Source: JAAYJK01 sp964501655
GTDB taxonomy: Bacteria; Bacillota; Syntrophomonadia; Syntrophomonadales; Syntrophomonadaceae
Length of the DNA stretch: 64,000 nt
Reading direction: 5' to 3'
Assembly: GCA_964501655.1 (NCBI GenBank)
Contig: CAZCTN010000007.1
Span: 1 to 64,000 of the forward strand
Shown piece by piece: positions 16,658 through 26,197 of the stretch. How positions within the stretch are numbered: the first letter of the stretch is position 1; each line of letters starts with the position of its first letter. The translations under genes were made by a program, and so were the position numbers. Under the pieces are notes generated by a model, which was not told where the DNA came from, did not search any database, and saw only the letters and a list, made by a program, of their open reading frames with translations.

Positions 16658-17518
16658 TTACAGAATGCGAATGCTGCCGGATATGGTCTGGATATTTATC
16701 TGGTTTTCGCCGGTATTCACTGTTTGCTCCAATCTCCGGCCAGAACTGTGGGATATGGAATCGGGAAAATCGGTGCTTATTTTTCCGGATACGGTTTCAC
16801 ATAACAGCCGGAAAGAGGCATCTGACGGCAGCCGGAATACTACCTGACCGGAGGTCGTGCTGGCCCTTATATTATGCGAAAGTACCTGGCAGCCCACCTC
16901 TATATCACCGGAAACCGAATCAAAAGTCAGATTACCATTAATGTCAGATATACAGGCATTGCCCGAGGTGGATTCCAGTTTTATGTTTTCGGCATGCAAT
17001 TTGTCTCCCTGTATGCTGCCGGATATGCTTTGACAAGTAAATCCATTCAGATCAAGGGCGCTGAACTGCAGATTGCCTGATACCGTTGTGACAGTTAATT
17101 CTGGAGAAAAGTGTTCCGGCAACAGCAGATCCAGCAGTAAATTGCTGCTATTGACTGATATGCCGGGGCGATGTTGTACTTCAATATAAAGGGTGTTGTC
17201 ATTCTGTATCTCGCTTAGTAGGGTAACATACGGATTTTGCTCCTGATCACAGTCAGTCTCCCCAGTGAGGCTTATGTCTATCTGCTGGCCTTCGGCGGCT
17301 GTCAGCTGGATATCGGAACTTACCGTCCTGACTATGATTTGCTCGATGCCAGCCGGGTTAAACTGGCGATTTTCGTTCAGGGACTGCCGGCAAGGATGGC
17401 TGCCCTGTTCAGAGGGATGTTCGATAATAATCGGGGCGCAGCCCAGACTCAAAGGGAGCAGTGCGCAGATAGTGATCAGCAGTCTAATCCACCCTTGGGG
17501 AAAAAATGTTTGGGACAT
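16658..17518 (-). CDS. DUF4097 beta-helix lipoprotein
   Basis: A 286-aa protein with an N-terminal signal peptide and lipobox LSLGC (Cys 27), predicting a membrane-anchored extracellular lipoprotein. From about residue 60 it carries repeated TVSG/SISGS/STSG/SVSGDIEV motifs at about 20-residue intervals, ending QTISGSIRIL. This is the signature of the DUF4097/DUF4098 putative adhesin family, a right-handed beta-helix. The function is unknown. The MBL-fold gene follows after 15 bp. The 306-bp gap upstream (17519-17824) has no supported gene. Confidence 0.85.
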   Translation of the reverse strand: MSQTFFPQGWIRLLITICALLPLSLGCAPIIIEHPSEQGSHPCRQSLNENRQFNPAGIEQIIVRTVSSDIQLTAAEGQQIDISLTGETDCDQEQNPYVTLLSEIQNDNTLYIEVQHRPGISVNSSNLLLDLLLPEHFSPELTVTTVSGNLQFSALDLNGFTCQSISGSIQGDKLHAENIKLESTSGNACISDINGNLTFDSVSGDIEVGCQVLSHNIRASTTSGQVVFRLPSDASFRLLCETVSGKISTDFPDSISHSSGRRLEQTVNTGENQINIQTISGSIRIL

Positions 17519-17824
17519 GAGACCAACCTCCTGGCAGCAAATAATCTTCGCGGATCAGTATTGTGTTTGGAAAATCCGCTGGGGCAGAAGCTATAATTAA
17601 TAATAAAATACCACATTTGCACAAATATATATACCGGTGATGGATTGCCGGGAATTTTGGATTCATCGAAATTCAGCCTCATTTTGGACAGAATACTAGT
17701 AAAATGAATTTACCAGCATGGTTATAAAACTGGGACACCATGCGTCTGTTGTGGCAAATATAGTCTGGAATAATATCAGGACCCGAAGTCCGGGTTAAAG
17801 GAAAGAAAGGAAAGGGCTGAAAAC

Positions 17825-19204
17825 CTAAACTCCTATCAGATGCAGAATATCTTCAGCTGCTATCACTCCTGAGGCACTGGCCTGTATCAGCCCCCGGGTT
17901 ACCCCGGCTCCATCTCCTACTGCCCACAGGCCTTTGATATCTGTTTGCAGGGTATTGCTCAGGCTGGGTCGGGCTGAATAGAATTTGGCTTCGATCCCAT
18001 ACAGCAGGGTGTGGTCAGATGCAATGCCGGGCATAGCCCGGTCCAGAGCTTCCAGGCATTCTTTAATTCCCACCATGAACCGGTGGGGGAGAACCAGAGA
18101 CAAGTCCCCGGGTACTGCTCCCTTCAGGGTCGGTTCAACCAGGCCTTTGGCCAGGCGGGAGGGGGTGGAACGACGGCCTCGTTTCAGATCCCCGTAACGC
18201 TGCACGATGATGGAAGCACTTAACATATTGGCCAGGCTGGCAATACGCCGCCCATATAGTATGGGACGATTAAAAGGCTGGGTGAATTCCTGGCTCATTA
18301 ACAGGGCAAAATTAGTGTTGCTGCTCTTGCTCTCGGCAAAAGAGTGGCCATTAACCGTAATAATCCCATTGGTGTTTTCCATAACCACATGACCGTTGGG
18401 ATTTACACAGAAGGTTCTGACCACATCGTCGAATTCACGGGTATTGAATATAATTTTGGGTTCCCAGATATTATCGGTATATTCCTGCATGGTTACTGCG
18501 GGTACTTCTACCCTAACCCCGATATCCACCTGGTTGTTGCGCATATTGATGCCCAGTGATTTGGATTGTTCGGCAAACCACTGAGCACCATCCCGGCCCG
18601 GAGCAGCGATTACCATTGGAGCGTAATAGGTCTCAATACTGGTTTTAACCCCTTTTACCGAGCCATTCACGGCAATAATCTCTTCCACTACTTCTGTTGT
18701 CTGTATAGTCAGCCTGGATTTAAGATCATCATGAATATTCTTCAGGATTTTTATGGTATTTTCGGTTCCCATGTGCCTTATGCGAGCGGGAACGAGTTTT
18801 AAACCGGCCCGGGCCGACCTCATCCTGAGATCTTCGATTACCGAGCTATTCTGCCCAAACACCCGATCAGGTGCACCATATTTTACATATATACTATCAG
18901 CGTATTCGATCAGGGATTGAAGCCGCTCTTTGCCAATGTAGTCCTGCAGCCAACCGCCGAATTCTGTGGTTAAAGTCAACTTGCCGTCGGAAAAGGCACC
19001 TGCTCCTCCCCAACCGCACATGATTGAACAGGGTTGGCAGTTAACACAGACGTCTGATTTATCCCCGATTAAACAGCGTCTTTGATCCACGGACCGGCCC
19101 TTTTCCAATAAGAGCACTTTGAGGGTGCTTTTGGAGCTTATTTCCAGGGCGGCGAAAATGCCTGCCGGACCGGCTCCAATTATTATCACATCATAGTTTG
19201 TCAT
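17825..19204 (-). CDS. FAD-dependent oxidoreductase (COG2509 type)
   Basis: A 459-aa flavoprotein with a dinucleotide-binding motif near residue 9 (VIIIGAGPAGIFAALE), a GRSVDQRRC segment, a cysteine-rich CVNCQPCSIMCGWGGAG stretch typical of this family, a KLTLTTEFGG segment, and a C-terminal FAD motif LWAVGDGAGVTRGL. It belongs to uncharacterised FAD-dependent dehydrogenases, and the substrate is unknown. ATG 19204 is preferred because GGGAGGTG lies about 9 bp upstream; that site overlaps an in-frame GTG at 19216. It is divergent from holA. Confidence 0.88.
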   Translation of the reverse strand: MTNYDVIIIGAGPAGIFAALEISSKSTLKVLLLEKGRSVDQRRCLIGDKSDVCVNCQPCSIMCGWGGAGAFSDGKLTLTTEFGGWLQDYIGKERLQSLIEYADSIYVKYGAPDRVFGQNSSVIEDLRMRSARAGLKLVPARIRHMGTENTIKILKNIHDDLKSRLTIQTTEVVEEIIAVNGSVKGVKTSIETYYAPMVIAAPGRDGAQWFAEQSKSLGINMRNNQVDIGVRVEVPAVTMQEYTDNIWEPKIIFNTREFDDVVRTFCVNPNGHVVMENTNGIITVNGHSFAESKSSNTNFALLMSQEFTQPFNRPILYGRRIASLANMLSASIIVQRYGDLKRGRRSTPSRLAKGLVEPTLKGAVPGDLSLVLPHRFMVGIKECLEALDRAMPGIASDHTLLYGIEAKFYSARPSLSNTLQTDIKGLWAVGDGAGVTRGLIQASASGVIAAEDILHLIGV

Positions 19205-19383
19205 TAAGGGATGCACCTCCCGGTATTATCCTCTGCCAACCGGATAGGGGTACTACATCTTTCGTGCCGGTTAAAGACCCTACCGACCTAGATTATAGCA
19301 TATGACGGATATATTTTATATTCATAGTTATGCCATTAGTCTAACTGTTATAATATAGAAAGAATTTGAACAGGAGAATTATG

Positions 19384-20367
19384 ATGGAAAGCAGCCTTTA
19401 TTTTTTATGGGGAAAAGAACCATTCCTGATAGATCAAGAGATTGAGCGGCTGACGGGGTGTTTGAGAGAACAATGCGGGGAAGAGCCGGAAGTGTTGTAT
19501 GTGGACCCTGATGAGTTAACCCCCCGGGAACTGCGGGAGCAGTTGGAGTTCAGCCCGCTTTTCGCGCTGCAGCGCATAATGGTAATTAAGAGACCGTACT
19601 GGTTGGGGAAAGGCAAGAAGAGGGGAAATAAAAGCGAAGATTTCATACAGGCGGTAAACGATTACCTGGATCAGGAGGTGCCCGGGCAGACTCTGATATT
19701 TACCGCTGAGGGGTTGGAAAAAGGTAATCCCCTGGTTAAGAGGTTTAGTAAGGAGGCGCATATAATTGAATGCAAGTCCCCGGACGCCAGGACACTGGAA
19801 GACTGGATTACACAGCAATTCGCGCAAAGGAACCGGGCTTGTACCCGGGAAGTGATCAAAGGGCTGCAGAGCAGTGGGCAGGATATGTATTACCTTTTCA
19901 ACCTGATAGAAAAACTCTGCCTGCAGGTTGAAGGCAGGAAAATTGACCACCGGGATTTGGAGGAAGATGTGAGTATCCGGGATGAGATAAAAGTATTCAA
20001 GTTAAGCGATGCTTTGCTGAAAAGAAATCTAACCGGCAGCCTGGAGGTGTTTCACCAGTTGCTGCAACAGGGTGAGCATCCCCTGCTGTTTCTAAATATA
20101 ACGGTCAGGCAGCTGGCTGCTATGGCCCGAGTCAAAGCCTACGGGGAACAGGGTCATAACAATAAGAAGATAGCCGAATTGACTGCCATGAAAGACTTCT
20201 CAGTAAGGAAAATGATTGAGTCTGGCCGCTATTTCTCCTGGGAGGAAATCGAGTCATTTTTTGTTCTCTGCCTGGATATAGATTTTAAAATAAAAAACAC
20301 CTCCCAGGATGCAGTATTCCTTATGGAAGGGTTGATAATGGAGATGTGCGGATCTCGCAGACAATAG
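19384..20367 (+). CDS. holA: DNA polymerase III subunit delta
   Basis: The delta subunit of the clamp loader opens the beta clamp. The 327-aa product begins MESSLYFLWGKEPFLIDQEIERL, the standard HolA opening, and shows the LEFSPLFALQRIMVIKRPYWL segment, KIDHRDLEEDVS and a C-terminal clamp-loader helical domain with LLFLNITVRQLAAMARVK. AGGAG (19372-19376) is 7 bp before ATG 19384 and 4 bp before ATG 19381; either may be used. A TATAAT box lies at 19350-19355. It is convergent with rpsT, matching the common Firmicutes arrangement after comEC. Confidence 0.93.
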   Translation: MESSLYFLWGKEPFLIDQEIERLTGCLREQCGEEPEVLYVDPDELTPRELREQLEFSPLFALQRIMVIKRPYWLGKGKKRGNKSEDFIQAVNDYLDQEVPGQTLIFTAEGLEKGNPLVKRFSKEAHIIECKSPDARTLEDWITQQFAQRNRACTREVIKGLQSSGQDMYYLFNLIEKLCLQVEGRKIDHRDLEEDVSIRDEIKVFKLSDALLKRNLTGSLEVFHQLLQQGEHPLLFLNITVRQLAAMARVKAYGEQGHNNKKIAELTAMKDFSVRKMIESGRYFSWEEIESFFVLCLDIDFKIKNTSQDAVFLMEGLIMEMCGSRRQ

Positions 20368-20394
20368 GGCGGAATAGAATATCTGTTAAAACAA

Positions 20395-20417
20395 AAACCT
20401 GTCTTATCGACAGGTTT
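20395..20417. terminator. Bidirectional terminator between holA and rpsT
   Basis: A 9-bp stem AAACCTGTC / GACAGGTTT with a TTATC loop. On the minus strand it is followed by a T-rich run (TTTTTGTTTT), so it is a strong terminator for rpsT; it may also stop holA. Confidence 0.8.
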
Positions 20418-20432
20418 CTTGGTTAACAGTAT

Positions 20433-20699
20433 TTATTTGGCCAGTGCGTTGTATTTTCGAGTTAAAGCTGATTTTCTGCGAGCTGCGGTGTTTTTGTGCA
20501 GGATGCCTTTACTTACACTTTTATCGATCAGGGAGGTTACTTGCAACAAACTACCCTGTGCGGCTTCAGTATCTTCTGTTGCCAATAATGCTTCGTATTT
20601 ATTTATGGCCGTTTTAAGTCTGGTTTTGTAGGATTTATTTCTAAGACGATTGGCCTCGGCTCTTCTTGCTCTTTTAGCTGGGGTTTTGCTTTTTGCCAC
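20433..20699 (-). CDS. rpsT: 30S ribosomal protein S20
   Basis: An 88-aa, highly basic primary-binding 16S rRNA protein. It begins MAKSKTPAKRARRAEANRLRNKSYKTRLKT, the typical S20 N-terminus. It starts at GTG with AAGGAGGTG upstream. It has its own promoter (20737-20765) and terminator, facing holA. Confidence 0.97.
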   Translation of the reverse strand: MAKSKTPAKRARRAEANRLRNKSYKTRLKTAINKYEALLATEDTEAAQGSLLQVTSLIDKSVSKGILHKNTAARRKSALTRKYNALAK

Positions 20700-20736
20700 A
20701 ACTTCACCTCCTTAATTATTTTTAGCTAACAGAATT

Positions 20737-20765
20737 ACTATATCATTACATTTTGCGAAATGCAA
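20737..20765 (-). promoter_or_regulatory. Promoter of rpsT
   Basis: On the minus strand TTGCAT (20765-20760) and TATAGT (20742-20737) are separated by exactly 17 bp, about 38 bp upstream of the rpsT start. Confidence 0.7.
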
Positions 20766-20916
20766 GATAAAAAGAATGCTTTTTCAGCGGTTCGACCGGC
20801 TTCAATACAGTTATTTCCGCTGCGCTGCTGCTGGGGATATTACCGGTTGCGGAAAAACAGTTCTAATTATTCCAGCGCAACATAAATTGTAACATATTGC
20901 GAGTGAGGTGGACAGG

Positions 20917-21969
20917 ATGAATAGGCTGCATTTTCCCGGTTTAATTAGAAATGGTTTTTTTCTGCTGTTATTTGCAGTAGTCATTCTGGCCGGTTGGAGC
21001 CTGAATCTAAGCCTGCAAAATTATATTCCCCGGGTTTACCCGGCGGGGGCAAAGCTGGAAGAGGTTCCCAGGGGAATCAGGATAAATGAAAAAATGGCCG
21101 AATATCTAATCGGCAGTGTAAATTCAGCTATGGCCGGGGATACTGATATTGGGCATCTGACGCGGGACCATCTGGGGCGGAAGTTTGCCGAAAACATGTT
21201 TACCAGCAGTATAAATGCTCTGGCTTACCATCTGGACAGCGATGAGGAATTATCTTCCCTGGAGTCGGGCGAGCCATTGCCGGATGAATTCCCGCTTCCA
21301 GCCATACGTATGGAGGTAGGAGAATTGGCTGCACCTGAATTGGTGGAGTCTGCTAAAAACTCTCGGATTGTTTTTTACTGTACTCACAGTATGGAAACCT
21401 ATATTCCGGATTCCGGTCAGGCCAGGATGAACGGGAAAAGGGGATTGGTCAACAACGTGGCTGAATATATGGCCGAGTTGATCAATAAAAAGGGAGTGGC
21501 CGCGGAGCATATAAATACTATTCATGACTGGCCTGAATACAACGAAAGTTATACCAAATCCCGCAACACGATGAAACAGGTGTTGGATAGTGAAGATGCC
21601 CCGGTACTGGCTTTGTTTGATGTACACCGGGACAGCATACCGGGCTCCACTCATGGTGATACCATAACCGTGGAGGGACGCAAAAGTGCAGTGATTCTGA
21701 TCGTGGTGGGCACTGATGAACGAAAAGAACATCCCTACTGGAAAAAGAACCTTGCCTTTGCCCAGGAGATTTACCAACAGGGTCAGTTGATGTATCCGGG
21801 CTTAATCAAGGGGGTCAGAACCAAAGCCGGAACCTATAACCAGGAATACCATGACCATGCCCTGCTCCTGGAAATGGGAAGTGATTACAACCGACTGGAA
21901 GAGGCACAGTATGCAGGGACTCTTTTCACCGAGGTGCTGCTGAAAGTGCTGGAGAAAGAAGTGGAATGA
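20917..21969 (+). CDS. spoIIP: Stage II sporulation protein P
   Basis: SpoIIP is the amidase/endopeptidase that, with SpoIID and SpoIIM, degrades septal peptidoglycan during forespore engulfment. The 350-aa product has an N-terminal membrane anchor (FFLLLFAVVILAGW) and a C-terminal amidase domain with FYCTHSMETYIPDSG, LALFDVHRDSIPG, VILIVVGTDERKEHPYW and LLLEMGSDYN, which carry the zinc ligands (including the H and E residues). ATG 20917 has GAGGTGG about 5 bp upstream. The spore protease gene gpr, often found between rpsT and spoIIP, is absent. Confidence 0.94.
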   Translation: MNRLHFPGLIRNGFFLLLFAVVILAGWSLNLSLQNYIPRVYPAGAKLEEVPRGIRINEKMAEYLIGSVNSAMAGDTDIGHLTRDHLGRKFAENMFTSSINALAYHLDSDEELSSLESGEPLPDEFPLPAIRMEVGELAAPELVESAKNSRIVFYCTHSMETYIPDSGQARMNGKRGLVNNVAEYMAELINKKGVAAEHINTIHDWPEYNESYTKSRNTMKQVLDSEDAPVLALFDVHRDSIPGSTHGDTITVEGRKSAVILIVVGTDERKEHPYWKKNLAFAQEIYQQGQLMYPGLIKGVRTKAGTYNQEYHDHALLLEMGSDYNRLEEAQYAGTLFTEVLLKVLEKEVE

Positions 21970-22257
21970 GTGCGGAGTATAGGTTTAAGTATATGGATGC
22001 TATTCTTGCTGGTGCTGGTCACGGTTGCTTTAAATGTAAGTAATGCAGGAATTAACCAGTTGACCGGGGAAGAGCGCAAGGCAGTACTGGCGGTTAATAT
22101 GGAAGAGGACAATCTTTGCCTGCAGTTGCTGGGGCAGGAATATCGGCTCTGCGAGCCGGTGGAAACATCAAGCCAGATTATCCAAGGGTTCCGGGCCCAG
22201 GTGAGTGATTATCTATTGAGCATAGGAAGGATATTCAAAGCAGTAATACGTATTTAA
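21970..22257 (+). CDS. YqxA-like (DUF3679-type) small membrane protein
   Basis: A 95-aa protein starting at GTG 21970, directly after the spoIIP stop. It has one N-terminal membrane segment (WMLFLLVLVTVALNV) followed by SNAGINQLTGE and a LLGQEYRL segment. Position between spoIIP and the lepA region, size and the anchor-plus-ANxGh motif fit YqxA/DUF3679, whose function is unknown. Sequence support is modest. A strong terminator follows 24 bp downstream, so spoIIP and this gene form one unit. Confidence 0.65.
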   Translation: MRSIGLSIWMLFLLVLVTVALNVSNAGINQLTGEERKAVLAVNMEEDNLCLQLLGQEYRLCEPVETSSQIIQGFRAQVSDYLLSIGRIFKAVIRI

Positions 22258-22281
22258 TAACAGGTACATTTATGGGCTGCG

Positions 22282-22317
22282 GGCTGACGGCTTCAAGGGA
22301 GCTGCAGTCTTTTTTTA
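22282..22317 (+). terminator. Terminator after the spoIIP operon
   Basis: A 10-bp stem, GGCTG-a-CGGCT (22282-22292) with AGCTGCAGTC (22300-22309), is followed by seven T residues, a good intrinsic terminator. The remaining stretch to 22584 contains no supported gene. Confidence 0.8.
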
Positions 22318-22584
22318 TTTGATTTTTTCTGGTTATCCTGGCTGGACTGATTTTCTGTCTGGGAAAAGGGATGAGGTAATTGGATCAGTGTTCCTGGGCC
22401 CTTGTTTTATCCAATCGTGCTCTGGGGTTCTATCTGGTTTAGGGATGGAGAATGATGGTATATGAAGTATAATTATAGCTATATTACCAAGAGGCGGAGC
22501 TAAAAGATACCCACGTTTCTTTAAGGGGTAGGGCTTCCTTAATAAAACAGGCAGCGGGCTATAATTTCCGTCCTCGTTGCAGCG

Positions 22585-24213
22585 GTGGGCAGAAACTATC
22601 AGGCGATGGGAGATTACTGGGAGGCAAACGGGAATGGAGATGAGATTTTGAACGCAGCGGGTCAGCGGGTAGCCAGGGCGGCATTGTTACTGATGTTTAC
22701 GGTAGCGATATCCAGAATCCTTGGCTATGGCAGGGAAGTGGCCCTATACTCATTATTCGGGCAGAATTATATTACCGATGCCTACCGTGCTGCCTTCTCA
22801 GTTCCTGATTTTCTATACTTGCTTCTGGTAGGAGGCGCTTTGAGCTCAGCATTCATTCCTGTATTTACCAGCTGCCTGGTTACCGGCAGGGAAGACCAGG
22901 GCTGGAAATCAGCCAGTATAGTGTTTAATTACACCTTAATCGGACTGATTCTGTTGTTGATCCTGGCCTATTTTTATACCCTGCCCCTGGTTACTCTCCT
23001 GGCTCCTGGGCTGCCCCAGCAGTATCTGAGTCTGGCCGTCAATCTGACTCATATCATGTTTTTACAGACGGTTTTTATGAGTTTGAATGGCTTTGCCATG
23101 GGAGTATTGAACTCCTACCATAATTTTACCGCCCCGGCCGTGGGCAGTCTTATTTACAACCTGGTTATTATCCTGGCCGGGGTTTTACTGGTGGATAAAC
23201 TGGGGATTGCTGCCTTTTCCTACGGAGTGGTTCTGGGCGCAGCTCTTAATTTTGCTGTGCAGATACCGGCTTTACGCCGAATAGGAATCAAGTACCGTTT
23301 TTCTTTGGATTATCGGGATAAGGGTTTCCAACAGATAATGCTGCTAATGCTGCCGGTGCTGGCAGGTCTGGGGGTAATCCAGCTGAATCTTTTCGTAACC
23401 CAGAATATATCTTCCACTCTGGGAGCAGGGACTATAAGTGCTTTGAATCTGGCCCAGAAGATAATGAACCTTCCCATCGGCATCTTTGCTTCTTCCATAG
23501 CCATAGCCATATTTCCTACCCTTACCGCACTGGCAGCCCGGGAAGAAATGGAGCAGTTCAAACAGACTGCCTCCCTGGGCTTAAGAGCAATATTTCTAGT
23601 CAGTATTCCGGCCTCGCTGGGTTTAATAGCCCTGGCGGAGCCCCTGGTTAAGCTGCTGTTTGAACAGAAGGAGTTTACGGCGGCAATGACTGGGACCACC
23701 AGCCAGGTTTTGAAGTATTACTGTTTGGGATTATTTGCCTATTCGGCCATCCAAGTACTTAACCGCAGCTTTTATGCCCTGAAAGACAGCAAAACCCCGA
23801 TGATCGCGGCTGCCATAACTATAGCGGTGAACATCCTGCTTTCCTGGCATTTGTCCGGACTTTACCAGCACCAGGGTTTGGCTCTGGCTTATGCTCTGGC
23901 CGGAATAGTTAATTTAATACTGCTGGGGGTGATTTTACGCATCAAGACTGGAAAAATAGGAGGAAGGCAGATAGTTTCCAGTCTGCTGGTTGCTGTTGCC
24001 GCCTCCCTTTTGATGTACGTGGCTGTGCGATGTTCTCTGTCCTGGCTGTTGGCAATATTGCACCTGGCTGATAAACTTAATCTATTGCTGGGGACTGGGA
24101 TGGCAGTATTGGTTGGAATAGTAGTTTACAGCCTGATAATATATCCGTTTAAACTGGAGGAAACGCAAATGCTGCTGAAGATACTGCGCAGGAAATTACC
24201 CGGCAGGTGCTAA
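22585..24213 (+). CDS. murJ: Probable lipid II flippase MurJ (MviN family)
   Basis: A 542-aa polytopic protein with about 14 membrane segments of the MOP superfamily. It has the MurJ signatures ILGYGREVALYSLFGQNYITDAYRAAFSVPDFLY and GGALSSAFIPVFTSCL near the N-terminus, and later VLNRSFYALKDSKTPM. It flips lipid II across the membrane for peptidoglycan synthesis. The start is uncertain: GTG 22585, ATG 22606 or TTG 22648 are all in frame, and the last has GGAGATGAG upstream. It lies between the spoIIP operon and lepA, an unusual place compared with Bacillus. Confidence 0.9.
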   Translation: MGRNYQAMGDYWEANGNGDEILNAAGQRVARAALLLMFTVAISRILGYGREVALYSLFGQNYITDAYRAAFSVPDFLYLLLVGGALSSAFIPVFTSCLVTGREDQGWKSASIVFNYTLIGLILLLILAYFYTLPLVTLLAPGLPQQYLSLAVNLTHIMFLQTVFMSLNGFAMGVLNSYHNFTAPAVGSLIYNLVIILAGVLLVDKLGIAAFSYGVVLGAALNFAVQIPALRRIGIKYRFSLDYRDKGFQQIMLLMLPVLAGLGVIQLNLFVTQNISSTLGAGTISALNLAQKIMNLPIGIFASSIAIAIFPTLTALAAREEMEQFKQTASLGLRAIFLVSIPASLGLIALAEPLVKLLFEQKEFTAAMTGTTSQVLKYYCLGLFAYSAIQVLNRSFYALKDSKTPMIAAAITIAVNILLSWHLSGLYQHQGLALAYALAGIVNLILLGVILRIKTGKIGGRQIVSSLLVAVAASLLMYVAVRCSLSWLLAILHLADKLNLLLGTGMAVLVGIVVYSLIIYPFKLEETQMLLKILRRKLPGRC

Positions 24214-24242
24214 TTGAAAGGACCTTATATATGGGATATAAT
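24214..24242 (+). promoter_or_regulatory. Promoter of lepA
   Basis: TTGAAA (24214-24219) and a perfect TATAAT (24237-24242) are spaced by 17 bp, starting at the base after the murJ stop codon. Confidence 0.75.
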
Positions 24243-24337
24243 CTTTTAAGATTTACCTGGCCGGGAAATATAGGAGATGCCGGCGGGAATCAAAGGCCAA
24301 TCATTCATTAAACGGATAAATTTGGAGGTTTATTATA

Positions 24338-26137
24338 TTGCAGGACAGAATCAGAAACTTCAGCATAATTGCCCATATAGATCATGGCAAATCAACCCTG
24401 GCGGACCGTTTGCTGCAGAATACCGGTGCCCTTACTGAAAGAGAGATGCGGGAACAGTATCTGGATAAGATGGACCTGGAAAGGGAGAAAGGTATCACTA
24501 TTAAACTGCAGCCAGTGAGATTAAAATACCAGGCCCGGGATGGAAACGCATATATACTGAATTTAATCGATACTCCGGGTCATGTGGATTTTTCCTATGA
24601 GGTATCCCGCAGCCTGGCAGCCTGTGAAGGAGCTTTGCTGATTGTGGATGCATCTCAGGGCATAGAGGCTCAAACGCTGGCCAATGTTTATATGGCCATG
24701 GACTTAAACCTGGAAATCATTGGGATAGTAAACAAGATCGACTTGCCCGGGGCCGAACCGGAAAAAGTCAAACAGGAGATGGAGGATGTCCTGGGCATTG
24801 ACCAGGGCGAGATTATTCCTATATCCGCCAAGATGGGCCTGGGGATTGAACAGGTACTGGAAGCTATAGTAAAGCAGATACCGGCTCCGGCCGGAGATGA
24901 AGAGGAGCCTCTGCAAGCCCTGATCTTTGATTCATATTTCGACTCTTATCGGGGGGCAATATCGTATATAAGGGTGGTTGCGGGTCAATTGCAGAAAGGT
25001 GATATGATCAGGATGATGTCCAGCGGAAAGCATTATGAAGTAACTGAACTGGGAGTAATAAATCCTTATATGACCGAGGTGCAGACGTTGCAAGCCGGGG
25101 AAGTAGGATACCTGGTAGCCGGGATAAAGAATGTGATAGATACCAGGGTCGGAGACACCATAACCGGAGCCCGAAACCCTGCGGCTAAGCCCCTGCCTGG
25201 TTACCAGGAAGTGAAACCCATGGTCTACTGTGGGCTGTATCCGCTGGAAAACAATGATTTTGAGAAGCTGAGGGATGCTCTGGATAAACTTAAACTGAAC
25301 GATGCCTCATTGTTTTATGAACCCGAGAGCTCCGATGCCCTGGGCTTTGGTTTTCGCTGTGGATTTCTGGGGCTGCTGCATCTGGAGATTGTCAGGGAGC
25401 GGCTGGAGCGGGAATACGATTTGAGTCTTATGGCTACCGCCCCGGTGGTAGTGTACCGGATTCAGCTGACCGACGGAAGTGAAGTGGACGTGCAAAACCC
25501 AACTCACTGGCCCCCGTCGCAGAAGATACAGGCGGTTCTGGAGCCTTATTACAAGGCCACTATCATGGTCCCCCACGAATATGTAGGAACTATAATGGAA
25601 CTGTGCCAGGAAAAACGGGGTATATACCTAAACATGGAATACATGACTGCCCAGCGGGTAATAATCACTTATCAAATGCCTCTGGCAGAAATATTGTATG
25701 ATTTCTTCGATTTGATGAAATCCAGAACCAGGGGTTATGCATCCCTGGATTATGAACTAAGTGGTTATGAAACATCGGACCTGGTAAAACTGGATATTAT
25801 GCTCAACGGAGAAGTGGTAGATGCTTTAAGTTTTATAACTCACCGGGAAAATTCCTATGTGAGAGCCAGGTCCATAACCCAGCGGCTCAGAAAAATAATT
25901 CCCCGGCAGATGTATGAAGTGGTTATCCAAGCAGCAATAGGCAGCAAGGTTATTGCCCGTGAGAGTATCAAGGCCATGAGGAAAGACGTGCTGGCCAAAT
26001 GCTATGGCGGGGATATCACTCGCAAGAAGAAACTGCTGGAGAAACAAAAAGAAGGCAAGAAGCGGATGAAACAGATTGGCCGAATAGAAGTTCCCAAAGA
26101 TGCTTTTATGAGCGTGATGGATATCGAAAAAAGCTGA
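24338..26137 (+). CDS. lepA: Elongation factor 4 (LepA)
   Basis: A ribosome-associated GTPase that promotes back-translocation and helps initiation or 30S assembly. The 599-aa product has the P-loop AHIDHGKS (residues 12-19), DTPGHVDF, NKIDLPGAEP and the LepA-specific C-terminal domain with CGFRCGFLGLLHLEI and AKCYGGDITRKKKLLEKQKEGKKRMK. It starts at TTG 24338 with TTGGAGG upstream. hemW follows after 60 bp, as in many Firmicutes. Confidence 0.97.
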   Translation: MQDRIRNFSIIAHIDHGKSTLADRLLQNTGALTEREMREQYLDKMDLEREKGITIKLQPVRLKYQARDGNAYILNLIDTPGHVDFSYEVSRSLAACEGALLIVDASQGIEAQTLANVYMAMDLNLEIIGIVNKIDLPGAEPEKVKQEMEDVLGIDQGEIIPISAKMGLGIEQVLEAIVKQIPAPAGDEEEPLQALIFDSYFDSYRGAISYIRVVAGQLQKGDMIRMMSSGKHYEVTELGVINPYMTEVQTLQAGEVGYLVAGIKNVIDTRVGDTITGARNPAAKPLPGYQEVKPMVYCGLYPLENNDFEKLRDALDKLKLNDASLFYEPESSDALGFGFRCGFLGLLHLEIVRERLEREYDLSLMATAPVVVYRIQLTDGSEVDVQNPTHWPPSQKIQAVLEPYYKATIMVPHEYVGTIMELCQEKRGIYLNMEYMTAQRVIITYQMPLAEILYDFFDLMKSRTRGYASLDYELSGYETSDLVKLDIMLNGEVVDALSFITHRENSYVRARSITQRLRKIIPRQMYEVVIQAAIGSKVIARESIKAMRKDVLAKCYGGDITRKKKLLEKQKEGKKRMKQIGRIEVPKDAFMSVMDIEKS

Positions 26138-26197
26138 GGCCAAAATCCAGGTATCTTTACTTGGACAATTATTGGATAGTATCACGGAGGAGGCGGT

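Noticed and set aside
20767..20916. gpr gene or a sporulation sigma-factor promoter before spoIIP
   Set aside because: There is no open frame for a protease, and no clear sigma-E, -F or -G consensus pair could be identified by eye.
22320..22584. Riboswitch upstream of murJ
   Set aside because: Some local complementarity exists, but no known riboswitch signature could be matched.
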